Shown here one piece after another: positions 27,920-36,295 of a DNA stretch of 64,000 nucleotides. The position numbers and the translations under genes were made by a program. Where the stretch lies: contig JAGXIQ010000084.1 of the NCBI GenBank assembly GCA_024635625.1, positions 1-64,000 of the forward strand, written 5' to 3'. The stretch comes from Loktanella sp. (GTDB taxonomy: Bacteria; Pseudomonadota; Alphaproteobacteria; Rhodobacterales; Rhodobacteraceae). The notes under the pieces were generated by a model. That model was not told the DNA's origin. It did not search any database and saw only the letters and a list, made by a program, of their open reading frames with translations. Each line of letters begins with the position of its first letter. The stretch's first letter is position 1.

Positions 27920-28250
27920 TAGGATGTCCTTTGGGACTATGGACATAAACGCGCTCGTAATACGCGGATCGGACCCGGGGGCGGTACCCGGCGTCTCCAC
28001 CAACACTCTGGTCATTTGCCAGCGATGGGGACGAAATAGGATCGACGAACGTCTAAAGGGGTATTGCTTTGGCCCGGTGAGTTACCACCGTTATCGGTAC
28101 AAAAAAGCTAGTTGCAAATGACAACAAAGCACCGATGGCCCTCGCAGCGTAAGCTGTGCGGAATATCGAACCTTAAGTCCTTAGGTTTTGCGACCTAAGG
28201 CGGGGTCCGCAGGTACCTGGCAACAGAAACCTGCACCTACCCCCCTTATT
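27920..28250 (+). ncRNA. ssrA: Permuted two-piece tmRNA (alphaproteobacterial ssrA)
   Basis: The order is circularly permuted. The acceptor piece comes first and ends CGTCTCCACCA at 28002, including the encoded CCA. A short spacer (28003-28026) follows, then the coding piece from GGGGACGAAATAGG at 28027. GGGGACG (28027-28033) pairs with CGTCTCC of the acceptor end (one G-U) to make the acceptor stem. CCTTTGGGAC (27928-27937) can pair with GTCTAAAGG (28051-28059) as the long P2 helix. After the tag there are two stem-loops: CCTTAGG/CCTAAGG (28179-28200) and GCAGGT/ACCTGC (28209-28234). Ends are approximate. It rescues stalled ribosomes and marks their products for ClpXP. Confidence 0.9.
28114..28152 (+). 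other. tmRNA tag reading frame ANDNKAPMALAA
   Basis: From the GCA resume codon at 28114 the frame reads A-N-D-N-K-A-P-M-A-L-A-A and stops at TAA (28150-28152). The ANDN start and the hydrophobic ALAA end match alphaproteobacterial tags: the N-terminal part is the SspB contact and the C-terminal ALAA the ClpX degron. The upstream AGTT resembles the region just before the resume codon of other tmRNAs. Confidence 0.93.
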
Positions 28251-28324
28251 TTGCCACTTCGCCAGATCGTGACGCCGCACTAGCGTGGCTTCTGTTGAAA
28301 AGTGTCATGGATAAGGAAATTACG

Positions 28325-29062
28325 ATGCGCTGGGTGCTTCCTCTGATTATTTTGGCTGGACCTTTGGCGGTGCAGGACGCGCAGCCCAAGCTGGGGCCGA
28401 ACGCCGTGCCGATTACGGCTGATAATACCTCTATTCGTAGCCAAGATGCGCTGGATTACTGGGCCTTCGCATCCTTCGTGAAGCCGCAATTCACGACCTC
28501 TGCTTGTTTCATCGCGACAGTGACCGCGGCACTGAACGGGTTGAATGGCCTTGCCCCCCACGCCGAAGACACCGTGATGACGCAGCAAGCCCTGCTAGAA
28601 CTGACGGATAACGCCGATTGGGCAGGTCTGTCCGCCGAAGGCGGCGATGGCGTGACCTTCCAGCAGCTCGTTGATTTCACCAAACTGGCCCTTGCAGCCG
28701 ATGGCATGGCAAAGCGTAGTGTGACCGTGCTGCACCCGACCGAGGCAACCGATGCCGCGATGAAAGACGTCCGGGCGATGTTAGCCGCTAACGAGGCCAG
28801 CGCAGACAACGCTGTGATGTTGTATTTCAATCAGGGTGTTGTCACGGGCGACTGGGATGGACCGCATATCTCTTTGATTGGGGCATATGATGCTGAAAAG
28901 GATAATGTGCTGATCCTCGAGGTCGATCAGGAGTGGTATATCCCCTATTGGACGCCCGTCTCTGTGCTGATGGAGGCTATGGTAAAGCCCACGTCGGCAG
29001 AGCATGGCCCGCTAGAGGGCGAGACCGGCGGCCTTGTGATGATCGACGCCATAGCGGGATGA
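28325..29062 (+). CDS. Phytochelatin-synthase-like protein, exported
   Basis: A 245-residue protein with an N-terminal signal-like segment (RWVLPLIILAGPLA). The family core is visible: KPQFTTSACFIATVTAALNG with the nucleophile at C61, DGVTFQQLVDF, DGPHISLIGAYD with H181, and VLILEVDQEWYIPYWTPVSV. In plant and cyanobacterial enzymes the third catalytic residue is Asp in an LDV motif; here the aligned position is Glu (LEV), with an Asp two residues on. Bacterial members often hydrolyse glutathione to gamma-Glu-Cys rather than make phytochelatins. AAGGA lies 7 nt before the ATG at 28325. Substrate unknown. Confidence 0.78.
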   Translation: MRWVLPLIILAGPLAVQDAQPKLGPNAVPITADNTSIRSQDALDYWAFASFVKPQFTTSACFIATVTAALNGLNGLAPHAEDTVMTQQALLELTDNADWAGLSAEGGDGVTFQQLVDFTKLALAADGMAKRSVTVLHPTEATDAAMKDVRAMLAANEASADNAVMLYFNQGVVTGDWDGPHISLIGAYDAEKDNVLILEVDQEWYIPYWTPVSVLMEAMVKPTSAEHGPLEGETGGLVMIDAIAG

Positions 29063-29090
29063 TTGACGAAGGGGGCCCGCGCCGTGCAGC

Positions 29091-29747
29091 ATGGGCCTCA
29101 TGATCCTGCGATTGATTGCCAGTCTGTCCCTGTTGCCACTGCACCTTGCCGCCTGCGATACGGCGTTATTGCTGACAATAGATGTATCGAACTCTGTTGA
29201 TCAGGCCGAATATCGTTTGCAGGTTGATGGATTAGCTGACGCACTCACCGATCCGAATATCGTTGATGCGCTGATTCGTGGGCAAAGTGCGGTGGCGGTG
29301 GTGCAATGGGCGGGCTTTGATCGCCAACAACTTGTCTTGCCATGGACGCGTATACGCACGGCGCTGGACGTCGCGGCCCTGTCAGAAGCCGCAGCACTGA
29401 TGCCGCGCGCTTACACGCTTTCCGGTACGGCCCCGGCAGAAGCTATCTTGTTTTCGGTGTCGAACTTTGCGCCCGTAAGCGACTGCAAGCGCCGGGTGAT
29501 CGACATCTCTGGTGATGGGACGCCCAATAGCGGCGGTGACGTCAGCGCGGCGCGCCGTCAGGCAGAACGCGACGGTATCACGATCAATGCGATAGCCATT
29601 GAATCCATGGGTCTTGCGATCACGAATTTCTACAAGCGTCATGTCATCACGCGTGGCGGGTTCGTGGTCACCGCCCGCACGCACCGCGACTATCCGCGCG
29701 CGATCAGGGCAAAGATCATTCGGGAACTGGCGCAGCCCATTGGCTGA
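29091..29747 (+). CDS. DUF1194 von Willebrand A-like protein, exported
   Basis: A 218-residue protein with a signal peptide (LRLIASLSLLPLHLA-AC). LLTIDVSNSVDQAEYRLQ contains a MIDAS-type DxSxS metal site of VWA domains, ISGDGTPNSGGD is the matching later loop, and YTLSGTAPAEAILFSV the intermediate one. Domain length and order match DUF1194, common in alphaproteobacteria and of unknown function. A Cys follows the signal region directly, so a lipoprotein is possible, but the sequence before it lacks a clean lipobox. The start could be the ATG at 29091 or 29100. No partner gene is obvious. Confidence 0.8.
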   Translation: MGLMILRLIASLSLLPLHLAACDTALLLTIDVSNSVDQAEYRLQVDGLADALTDPNIVDALIRGQSAVAVVQWAGFDRQQLVLPWTRIRTALDVAALSEAAALMPRAYTLSGTAPAEAILFSVSNFAPVSDCKRRVIDISGDGTPNSGGDVSAARRQAERDGITINAIAIESMGLAITNFYKRHVITRGGFVVTARTHRDYPRAIRAKIIRELAQPIG

Positions 29748-29815
29748 CCGGATGCCCTTTCATCCCGCCGCAATTTGGGTATGGTGGGGACCAACTGCCA
29801 CAAGGAAGATCCGTC

Positions 29816-30292
29816 ATGTCGCGAACTATCGACTATGGAAACCTCATGCACCGCGCTATGCGGAGTCTGATCCAGAACGTCTTGACCGACATTCAAAAGA
29901 CCGGACAACTGCCCGGTTCGCATCATTTTTTTATTACGTTCGATACACAGCATCCGGACGTTGAAATCGCCGACTGGCTGTCTGACCGCTATCCGGGAGA
30001 GATGACGATCGTCATACAGCACTGGTTCGATAACCTTGAAGTCACTGACGAAGGGTTTTCGATCACGCTGAATTTTGGCAATGCGCCAGAGCCGCTGTAT
30101 ATCCCCTATGACGCGATCAAGACATTTGTCGACCCATCCGTCGAATTCGGCCTGCGGTTCGAAACCCAGCCCGAATCTGATGATGAAGACGATGACGCCG
30201 AGGCGCCGATGGACGAAATGGTCGAGCCTGATGACGCCGAAGCGCCTCGTAAAGAGGCAGAGGTCGTCAGCCTTGATAAATTCCGCAAATAA
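29816..30292 (+). CDS. sspB: ClpXP adaptor SspB (alphaproteobacterial type)
   Basis: A 158-residue adaptor. The globular part (about 1-110) starts [20 protein letters not shown] and contains [20 protein letters not shown]; the rest is an acidic linker ending in VVSLDKFRK, the XB tail that docks on ClpX. SspB tethers ssrA-tagged proteins to ClpXP. Its C-terminal SLDKFRK is a typical XB motif. AAGGAAG lies about 8 nt before the ATG. The tmRNA gene is only about 1.6 kb upstream on the same strand. Confidence 0.94.
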   Translation: MSRTIDYGNLMHRAMRSLIQNVLTDIQKTGQLPGSHHFFITFDTQHPDVEIADWLSDRYPGEMTIVIQHWFDNLEVTDEGFSITLNFGNAPEPLYIPYDAIKTFVDPSVEFGLRFETQPESDDEDDDAEAPMDEMVEPDDAEAPRKEAEVVSLDKFRK

Positions 30293-30330
30293 GCGGACGA
30301 CACCTAAAAATAACAAGCCGGGACAGACAC

Positions 30331-31722
30331 ATGACCGACCAACGCAGCGAATCCGACAGCTTCGGACCCATCGACGTGACAGCAGATCGCTATTGGGGCG
30401 CACAGACCCAGCGCAGCTTGCAGAACTTTCCAATTGGCTGGGAAAAGCAGCCGGTTGCCATCGTGCGCGGTCTTGGGGTGATCAAGCAGGCCTGTGCGAC
30501 AGCCAACATGGCGCGCGGTAAGCTGGATGCTCGCGTCGGTGACGCCATCATCGCCGCTGCGAAAGAGGTTGTGGCCGGAGATCTTGACGATCATTTCCCA
30601 CTTGTCGTCTGGCAAACTGGGTCCGGAACCCAGTCGAATATGAACGCAAACGAGGTAATCTCTAACCGCGCGATCGAAATGCTGGGCGGTACCATTGGGT
30701 CCAAAGATCCGGTCCACCCTAACGATCATGTTAATATGGGGCAGTCGTCCAACGACACGTTCCCAACGGCCATGCATATCGCTGTTGCGCGCACCGCGCA
30801 CGATGTGACGATCCCCGGTCTGGAGCATTTGCGCGCTGCGTTGCAGGCAAAAGTCGAAGAATTTGACGATATCATCAAGATCGGCCGCACCCACACGATG
30901 GATGCCACGCCGCTGACTTTGGGACAGGAATTTTCTGGGTACACTCATCAGGTTGCCATGGGTCTGCGCCGTATCAAGGCGGCCCTGCCCGCGATCTACG
31001 AACTGGCCCAAGGCGGCACCGCCGTCGGCACAGGCCTTAACACGCCTGTAGGCTGGGGAGAGACCGTCGCGAAGGAAATCGCCGATATTACCGGCCTGCC
31101 CTTCGTCACCGCACCGAACAAGTTCGAGGCACTGGCTGCTCATGATGGTCTGGTAGAGATATCTGGTGCATTGAAAGTCATCGCTGGTTCCCTTTACAAG
31201 ATCGCCTGCGATATCCGCATGCTAGCCTCTGGCCCGCGTTGTGGTTTGGGCGAATTGATCCTGCCTGAAAACGAACCCGGTTCGTCCATTATGCCGGGGA
31301 AAGTGAACCCGACGCAGGTCGAAGCGATCACACAGGTCTGCGCCCATGTGATGGGTAATGATGCCGCCGTTGGCTTTGCGGGCTCTCAGGGACATTTTGA
31401 ACTGAATGTGATGAAGCCTATGATGGCCTATAACGTTCTGCAATCATTGCAGCTTTTGGGCGATTCAGCGGTTGCCTTTACCGACAATTGCGTCGTTGGC
31501 ATCAAGGCTGATCGCACCCGCATCGAAAAGCTGATGCGTGAATCGCTGATGCTGGTAACGGCCCTTGCGCCGACTATCGGCTATGACAATGCGACGACAG
31601 TCGCCAAAACGGCCCACAAAAACGGCACCACTCTGAAAGAAGAGGCGATCGCTTTGGGCTTCGTCGATGCGGAAACCTTTGATCGTGTCGTTCGTCCCGA
31701 AGACATGATCGGCCCGAAATGA
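30331..31722 (+). CDS. fumC: Fumarate hydratase, class II
   Basis: A 463-residue soluble class II fumarase interconverting fumarate and malate. Visible are [51 protein letters not shown] and the class signature [16 protein letters not shown] with the catalytic Ser loop. The start has GGGA about 8 nt upstream. It begins the fumC-DUF4169-RHH run in which each stop overlaps the next start (ATGA). Confidence 0.97.
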   Translation: MTDQRSESDSFGPIDVTADRYWGAQTQRSLQNFPIGWEKQPVAIVRGLGVIKQACATANMARGKLDARVGDAIIAAAKEVVAGDLDDHFPLVVWQTGSGTQSNMNANEVISNRAIEMLGGTIGSKDPVHPNDHVNMGQSSNDTFPTAMHIAVARTAHDVTIPGLEHLRAALQAKVEEFDDIIKIGRTHTMDATPLTLGQEFSGYTHQVAMGLRRIKAALPAIYELAQGGTAVGTGLNTPVGWGETVAKEIADITGLPFVTAPNKFEALAAHDGLVEISGALKVIAGSLYKIACDIRMLASGPRCGLGELILPENEPGSSIMPGKVNPTQVEAITQVCAHVMGNDAAVGFAGSQGHFELNVMKPMMAYNVLQSLQLLGDSAVAFTDNCVVGIKADRTRIEKLMRESLMLVTALAPTIGYDNATTVAKTAHKNGTTLKEEAIALGFVDAETFDRVVRPEDMIGPK

Positions 31723-31901
31723 CTGACCACACGCCAATCAACCTGAACAAGGTCCGCAAAGCCCGTGACCGCGCAGCGGAAAAAGCCGAGGCGGATGCGA
31801 ACGCAGCAAAGTTCGGGCGTAGCAAGGCAGAGCGTATGCTAGACGCTGCCCGCGCAGATAAAGCCCGGCTTGCCTTAGATCAGTCAAAGTTCGAAGAATG
31901 A
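31719..31901 (+). CDS. DUF4169 family small protein
   Basis: A 60-residue, highly charged protein. Its sequence [20 protein letters not shown] with a repeated helical Ala/Lys/Arg/Glu pattern matches DUF4169, a family of short alphaproteobacterial proteins often placed after fumC. It is predicted to be one long helix, with no membrane segment. Both ends are coupled: ATGA with fumC and ATGA with the next gene. Function unknown. Confidence 0.85.
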   Translation: MTDHTPINLNKVRKARDRAAEKAEADANAAKFGRSKAERMLDAARADKARLALDQSKFEE

Positions 31902-32143
31902 ACGTGTCGGTGTCCGCGCGCCCGGTCAAGCATTCGCTGACCCTGCGTGGGCACCGCACGTCTGTGTCGCTAGAGGACGCTTTTTGGCAGGCCTTTCGGT
32001 CATTGGCAGTGCGCCGAAATTTGACAATCAACGCCCTGGCCGCCCAAATTGACGCGGACCGTGGCGATGTCGGCCTAGCTTCTGCCATCCGTGTTTACGT
32101 GCTGCGCGACCTGCAGGCCGCAAGTGTTCAATCCAACGGGTAA
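31898..32143 (+). CDS. Ribbon-helix-helix domain protein
   Basis: An 81-residue protein. SARPVKHSLTLRGHRTSVSLEDAFW is the strand and first helix of a ribbon-helix-helix fold, and RNLTINALAAQIDADRGDVGLASAIRVYVL the second, matching the RHH_4 type found after DUF4169. The role is probably DNA binding, but no target is known. The ATG overlaps the DUF4169 stop; the 3' end overlaps by 16 nt a possible minus-strand gene. Confidence 0.83.
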   Translation: MNVSVSARPVKHSLTLRGHRTSVSLEDAFWQAFRSLAVRRNLTINALAAQIDADRGDVGLASAIRVYVLRDLQAASVQSNG

Positions 32144-32349
32144 TAGACGTTATTCCGGGCCGTCATAACGACGGGCCGCCGCATTTCATTTCTAAATGTG
32201 TGCGGACGGTGTTGTGGTGGCCGTGTCATAAGCGCGGCCATGTATAGCGGTTCACGCTCGTATGGGTCGTAGGCATGCGGTTGCGCTGTCGCTTTGATCC
32301 ATACCATGCCTCGTCCTATAGCAGCAGAAAGTTTCGCAAGTGCCGTCAT
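32128..32349 (-). CDS. Possible small hypothetical protein
   Basis: A 73-residue frame on the minus strand starting MTALAKLSAAIGRGM. AGAGG lies 7 nt before the ATG, and Tyr/Pro/Arg-rich sequence follows (AYDPYEREPLYMAALM). It is downstream of the P450 gene on the same strand, after a 124-nt gap with an imperfect palindrome CTCTG-N10-CAGAG. I do not recognise it. Coding is uncertain; the rest of 32144-32473 shows no other gene. Confidence 0.42.
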   Translation of the reverse strand: MTALAKLSAAIGRGMVWIKATAQPHAYDPYEREPLYMAALMTRPPQHRPHTFRNEMRRPVVMTARNNVYYPLD

Positions 32350-32473
32350 GGTGCCGCCTCTGATTGCCGATCCAGAGGCAGTTTTGGGCAATAATATTGT
32401 AAAGCCCGGTTAATGCGACAACGATCCTGTGGCCGCGTTTCCGTCAAATACGATGCGTATTAGTTAAGTGATT

Positions 32474-33832
32474 CTAAGCCGCAGATCGTGGCGATATCCG
32501 CAACCACATGCCGCCCGCTGTCCGAACTGTCAGGTGTGCCACCGGAACCGGCGGCCGCTCTTTCACTAATTCGAAACGATAGGCGCTTAGCAGTTGAGCC
32601 AGCAATACCACCCCTTCGATCATAGCGAACCCGGCCCCTGTACAGACGCGCGGTCCGGCCGAAAATGGCATGTACCCAGTACGCTGCCCGTTTTTTCCGT
32701 TCTCTGTCTGCCATCGGTTCGGGTCAAAGGCATCCGGGTTGTCCCAGATCCTTTCGTGGCGATGCAGATGCCATGGTGAAAGCACGACTTGCGCACCTAC
32801 TTTCACGCTGCGCTTGCGGAACACCTCTGGCCTCTTTGTTTCCCGCACCATCATCGGAACGGGAGGATACAGGCGAAGACTTTCTCGAAACACATCCCGC
32901 ACGGCCCGCAAGCCCGATAACCCTGCAAAGCTTCCGTCCCAAGCCTGCGATTCCAATGCTAACCGATCCTGCCAGTCGGGGTGCATGGCCAAAAGGTATA
33001 GCGTCCATGACAGCGCCGCGGCACTTGTCTCGTGACCCGCCAAAAAGAAGATCGCGACCTGATCAACCATCTGTGGCACGTCAAATGTTTGTCCCGTTTC
33101 AGGATCAGCCGTTGTCATAATCTTAGTCGCAAGATCATCGGGGGCTATCCCTGCTGTGATCTCTGCCAGCCGCCGGGTTGTCATGTCAGTTATAAGCCGA
33201 CGGATCAGCCGTGCCGTCATCCGCGTGTCCCGCCGGAAAAAACGCGGCATCCAACGTGGACCGGGAATAAAAGCCGCAAGGTTCAGGATTGGCTGTGTGC
33301 GTTGGTAAATCTTGAAGGCGGCAAAAACGTCGGTCGCGACCCGGTCCTCAATTGGGACAGAAAAAAGCGTCCGAAAGATAACGTCAGCGGCGGCATGGCT
33401 TGTTTCTGGCTCTATATCCTGTGGTGTACCGTCGGCCAACGGGGCCATGCGGGCAACAGCGGCGTCGCCTGCCGCCTTGATTGCCGGAAAGGTGTCACGC
33501 AGTCGGCCGCCCGCGAAAGCGGGATCGATGATGCGTCGCTGCTGCTTCCACAGATCGCCGTTCGTCAAAAAGACCGATGCCCCCAGCAATGGTCGCAATC
33601 CGGCGCCAATCCTGTCTGATTTTGGAAAGTCGTCGGGCCGCTCGTTCAAAATCAGACGGATCAGATCGGGATCGTTGATCATATAGCTGCGAAAGAATGG
33701 TGTTTTGAATTCTGCCATCCGCGCGCGATATAGCTTCGCAGGTTGCGCAGATAATATATCCGCCCGAAACAATCGTAGATAGCGGAACAAAGAGACCTTT
33801 GCTGGTCGCGCGGGCGGCTTCGCTGGAATCAC
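32474..33832 (-). CDS. Cytochrome P450
   Basis: A 452-residue soluble haem monooxygenase. The I-helix oxygen-binding motif is FFLAGHETSAAALSW; the K-helix ExxR is in RESLRLYPPVPMM; DAFDPNRW is the PERF-like region; the haem loop FSAGPRVCTGAGFAMIE places the thiolate at C397. The GTG start overlaps the stop of the upstream hydrolase (GTGA). No ferredoxin or reductase gene lies next to it, so the electron donor must be elsewhere. The family looks like CYP102/CYP4-like fatty-acid or terpene-type P450s by length and motif order, but the substrate is unknown. Confidence 0.92.
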   Translation of the reverse strand: MIPAKPPARPAKVSLFRYLRLFRADILSAQPAKLYRARMAEFKTPFFRSYMINDPDLIRLILNERPDDFPKSDRIGAGLRPLLGASVFLTNGDLWKQQRRIIDPAFAGGRLRDTFPAIKAAGDAAVARMAPLADGTPQDIEPETSHAAADVIFRTLFSVPIEDRVATDVFAAFKIYQRTQPILNLAAFIPGPRWMPRFFRRDTRMTARLIRRLITDMTTRRLAEITAGIAPDDLATKIMTTADPETGQTFDVPQMVDQVAIFFLAGHETSAAALSWTLYLLAMHPDWQDRLALESQAWDGSFAGLSGLRAVRDVFRESLRLYPPVPMMVRETKRPEVFRKRSVKVGAQVVLSPWHLHRHERIWDNPDAFDPNRWQTENGKNGQRTGYMPFSAGPRVCTGAGFAMIEGVVLLAQLLSAYRFELVKERPPVPVAHLTVRTAGGMWLRISPRSAA

Positions 33833-35070
33833 GGGGCCATGTCAGTGTATTTTGAGGCTGGAACATCAATGCGCGAAGTCGAAGGGGCGCGATTGCGAAA
33901 CCGATCACCAAGCGTCCGCGGACCGGCGGTGATGCGGAAATAATCGTAGTCGCCGGGACGGTCAAAGGCGCAGAGGTACTGGAAGTGGAGGCGGAAAAAC
34001 TTCCACCGCAAAGTGTTCCATCTTTCTGGAGAAAGCGTTTGCGAAAATGCGGCCGAAATGACAAGCGGCCACCGTTTTCCCGGTGCCTCTACGCCTGATA
34101 CGCTGACCGGATCGCAAAGCGCGAACGCGCAGCCGTCGCCGGGGGCTGTGACGTCGACCCAAGGCATGTTTTGGAGCGATAGAAAATGAAGATCACGCCG
34201 TAACCTTTTGGCGTCAGGCAGAAAAGAAACCATAGGCACAACTTGCCCCAACGATAGGAACGACAAGGTCGGACCATTTGTTGGCACGCGTCCGTCGCGA
34301 TGTAAATCCGACAAGACCGACACACCGAGATGCGCGCCGGATGAATGCCCGACGACAAGCACCTCATTAACCTCGGTCGTCAGCGCCTCTGCAATCTGAT
34401 CCGCGAAATCGGCCATCCGAGTCTCAAGCGCAGGTGGATTGGCACCCTTCCACCGGGCGGAATAGGCAAAATCGTGCATCAGGTAATAGGCGAAAAACTT
34501 GCCGTCTTTCTTTTGGCACCAACGCAACACCGCAACTGTAACCCCTGTCCCGGCGATCCACGCCAAAGCTGTCACGATCACGCCTAGGAAACCCTGCCCG
34601 GGGAGTTGTTTCACGACACTTGATGCCAGCAGCCCTAACAGCACCGCCACGACCAACTGCAACAGTAGCATCCCAACGGGATATAGTGCTGCGATCACCG
34701 GCCCCTTGCGCAGCCACATCAGCCGCCGCAGCGTACCACTTGTAATATAGGTCCAGGCCGTACGAACCAATTGCCAGTAGGTTGCGGGAATAGAATTCGA
34801 CATGCTGTCGCGGACTATGTCGGACCAGACAAGCACATCGACCTCTGCCGCGACATCGGCACCTTCGATCTTGGCATCAACCTTCCAGCCAAAGGTCTTG
34901 CCGCGTGTTTTCGGCTTAAGCGAAATTTCATAGCCGCTAATCGTAGCCTGCGCGGCACCTTCGGTACGATACAGCTCGCGGTATCGGCGCGCGTGGATAG
35001 GGTCGTAACCGGGGATGTAAAACACCCGCCGGCGCATCACCTGACCGTATTGATCGTCTGTCCTATTCAT
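33829..35070 (-). CDS. Membrane-anchored alpha/beta-hydrolase-like protein
   Basis: A 413-residue protein not matched to a named family. The N-terminal part begins RRRVFYIPGYDPIHARRYRELY, which suggests an oxyanion loop. Two hydrophobic helices lie at about 125-175 (LYPVGMLLLQLVVAVLLGLL and VIVTALAWIAGTGVTVAVL). VLVVGHSSGAHLGVSVLSDL at about 240 is a GxSxG nucleophile elbow. Candidate acid and His are not certain. The arrangement (short catalytic N-part, two membrane helices, then the elbow) is unusual. It is coupled by GTGA to the P450 downstream, so the two likely act together on one substrate. An alternative start is at 35037. Confidence 0.75.
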   Translation of the reverse strand: MNRTDDQYGQVMRRRVFYIPGYDPIHARRYRELYRTEGAAQATISGYEISLKPKTRGKTFGWKVDAKIEGADVAAEVDVLVWSDIVRDSMSNSIPATYWQLVRTAWTYITSGTLRRLMWLRKGPVIAALYPVGMLLLQLVVAVLLGLLASSVVKQLPGQGFLGVIVTALAWIAGTGVTVAVLRWCQKKDGKFFAYYLMHDFAYSARWKGANPPALETRMADFADQIAEALTTEVNEVLVVGHSSGAHLGVSVLSDLHRDGRVPTNGPTLSFLSLGQVVPMVSFLPDAKRLRRDLHFLSLQNMPWVDVTAPGDGCAFALCDPVSVSGVEAPGKRWPLVISAAFSQTLSPERWNTLRWKFFRLHFQYLCAFDRPGDYDYFRITAGPRTLGDRFRNRAPSTSRIDVPASKYTDMAP

Positions 35071-35109
35071 TGGGGCACGCTAAGCGGCAATGCTGGCGAA
35101 ATTAAGCCT

Positions 35110-35865
35110 CTATCCAATCGAACCAAGCGCCGGAAACTGCTCTAGCAACCAAAAACTGAAGGCGCTGAACTGGCCTGTCACCATCATCAATCCGACGGTC
35201 CAAAGCAGCAGTCCAGAGGTCCGCTCGATCCTCTCCATGTGACGCTTCATCCAATTCATCGGCCCCTTTAATCGGGGGAAGAATGCGGCGACCGCAAGGA
35301 ACGGTAGTCCAAGCCCCAATGCATAAACTGCTAAAAGGATCGTGCCCCGCGCAACGTCGCCTTCTGACGCGGCCAGTCCAAGTATTGTGCCAAGGATTGG
35401 ACCAAGGCATGGGGTCCAGCCAAAGGCAAAGGCCAGCCCAAGGACATATGCACCAAATGCGCTGCCGCCATTGTCGCCAGTGGCCATACGAGCTTCTCGG
35501 TCTAGGAACCGCAAGCGGAAGATGCCGATGAAATGGGCGCCAAAAATCATCACGACGACGCCTGCAATTGGCACGAACCACCCTTGCCATTGCAACAAGG
35601 CCCGGCCCAGCGTCGAAAACGCCATGCCCAGCAGCAGAAACACCGTAGACAGGCCAAGTACGAACATCACCGCAGCCAGCATCACACGGCGCCGGGCGGT
35701 GGCGGTTTCGTCCAATTCGGTCACCGACACACCGCCCATATACGCAAGATACGGCGGTACGATTGGCAACACACAGGGTGACAGGAAAGACAGCAGGCCA
35801 GCGATCAGGGCAATGGCCATAGCGGGCAATAGGCTCGCATCCATCAGGGCGACGTTTTCGAACAT
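35110..35865 (-). CDS. ccdA: Cytochrome c biogenesis protein CcdA
   Basis: A 251-residue inner-membrane thiol transporter of about six helices that passes reducing power from thioredoxin to the periplasm. The two reactive Cys are in SFLSPCVLPIVPPYLAY and FGWTPCLGPILG, the conserved PC motifs of CcdA/DsbD-beta. AAAGGAGG lies 4 nt before the ATG. It may help c-type cytochrome assembly or other periplasmic thiol reduction. It is divergent from the TusA-like gene. Confidence 0.93.
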   Translation of the reverse strand: MFENVALMDASLLPAMAIALIAGLLSFLSPCVLPIVPPYLAYMGGVSVTELDETATARRRVMLAAVMFVLGLSTVFLLLGMAFSTLGRALLQWQGWFVPIAGVVVMIFGAHFIGIFRLRFLDREARMATGDNGGSAFGAYVLGLAFAFGWTPCLGPILGTILGLAASEGDVARGTILLAVYALGLGLPFLAVAAFFPRLKGPMNWMKRHMERIERTSGLLLWTVGLMMVTGQFSAFSFWLLEQFPALGSIG

Positions 35866-35977
35866 GGGGCCTCCTTTGGTTGTCGTGACAGGCTTAGGTC
35901 ATCAAAGGTCCAAGGTCACGAGGGGATGCGTCACGAGGGCGTTTACAAATTGACACATGCGCCCTAGCTCTGTGGTC

Positions 35978-36205
35978 ATGGATCATGATGCCGAACTTGA
36001 TGCGGTGGGCCTGCTGTGCCCACTGCCTGTTTTAAAAGCCCGCAAGCGTTTGCAGGCGCTTTCCAGCGGCCAAGTGCTGCGGGTACGCGCCGACGACCCG
36101 GCGGCGATTATTGACGTGCCCCACTATTGCTTCGAGGCCGGCCATACTCTTGCCGGGACCGAGGATGAAGGCGCAGTGCAAGTCTATTATATCCGCAAAG
36201 CATAG
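35978..36205 (+). CDS. TusA/SirA-family sulfurtransferase-like protein
   Basis: A 75-residue protein with the CPxP motif, DAVGLLCPLPVLKARKRL, with Cys at residue 14. The fold is a two-layer alpha/beta sandwich that carries persulfide sulfur, as TusA does for tRNA thiolation, or works in other sulfur transfers. The start MDHDAELD at 35978 gives the usual short N-terminus; an in-frame ATG at 35957 is the alternative. No Shine-Dalgarno is clear, and TTGACA at about 35949 could be the -35 element. Divergent from ccdA. Confidence 0.85.
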   Translation: MDHDAELDAVGLLCPLPVLKARKRLQALSSGQVLRVRADDPAAIIDVPHYCFEAGHTLAGTEDEGAVQVYYIRKA

Positions 36206-36245
36206 GTCGGTTTCGTCAGACGCTGAAACGTCAGATTGTCGAACA

Positions 36246-36275
36246 AAAAAGGCGGGCCATGTAGCCCGCCTTTTT
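36246..36275. terminator. Bidirectional terminator between tusA-like gene and rne
   Basis: GGCGGGC (36251-36257) pairs with GCCCGCC (36264-36270) across CATGTA. It is flanked by A5 and T5, so a U-run follows on both strands. It sits between two convergent genes and should end both. Confidence 0.92.
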
Positions 36276-36295
36276 CAAATTTAATTGACAGGTGA

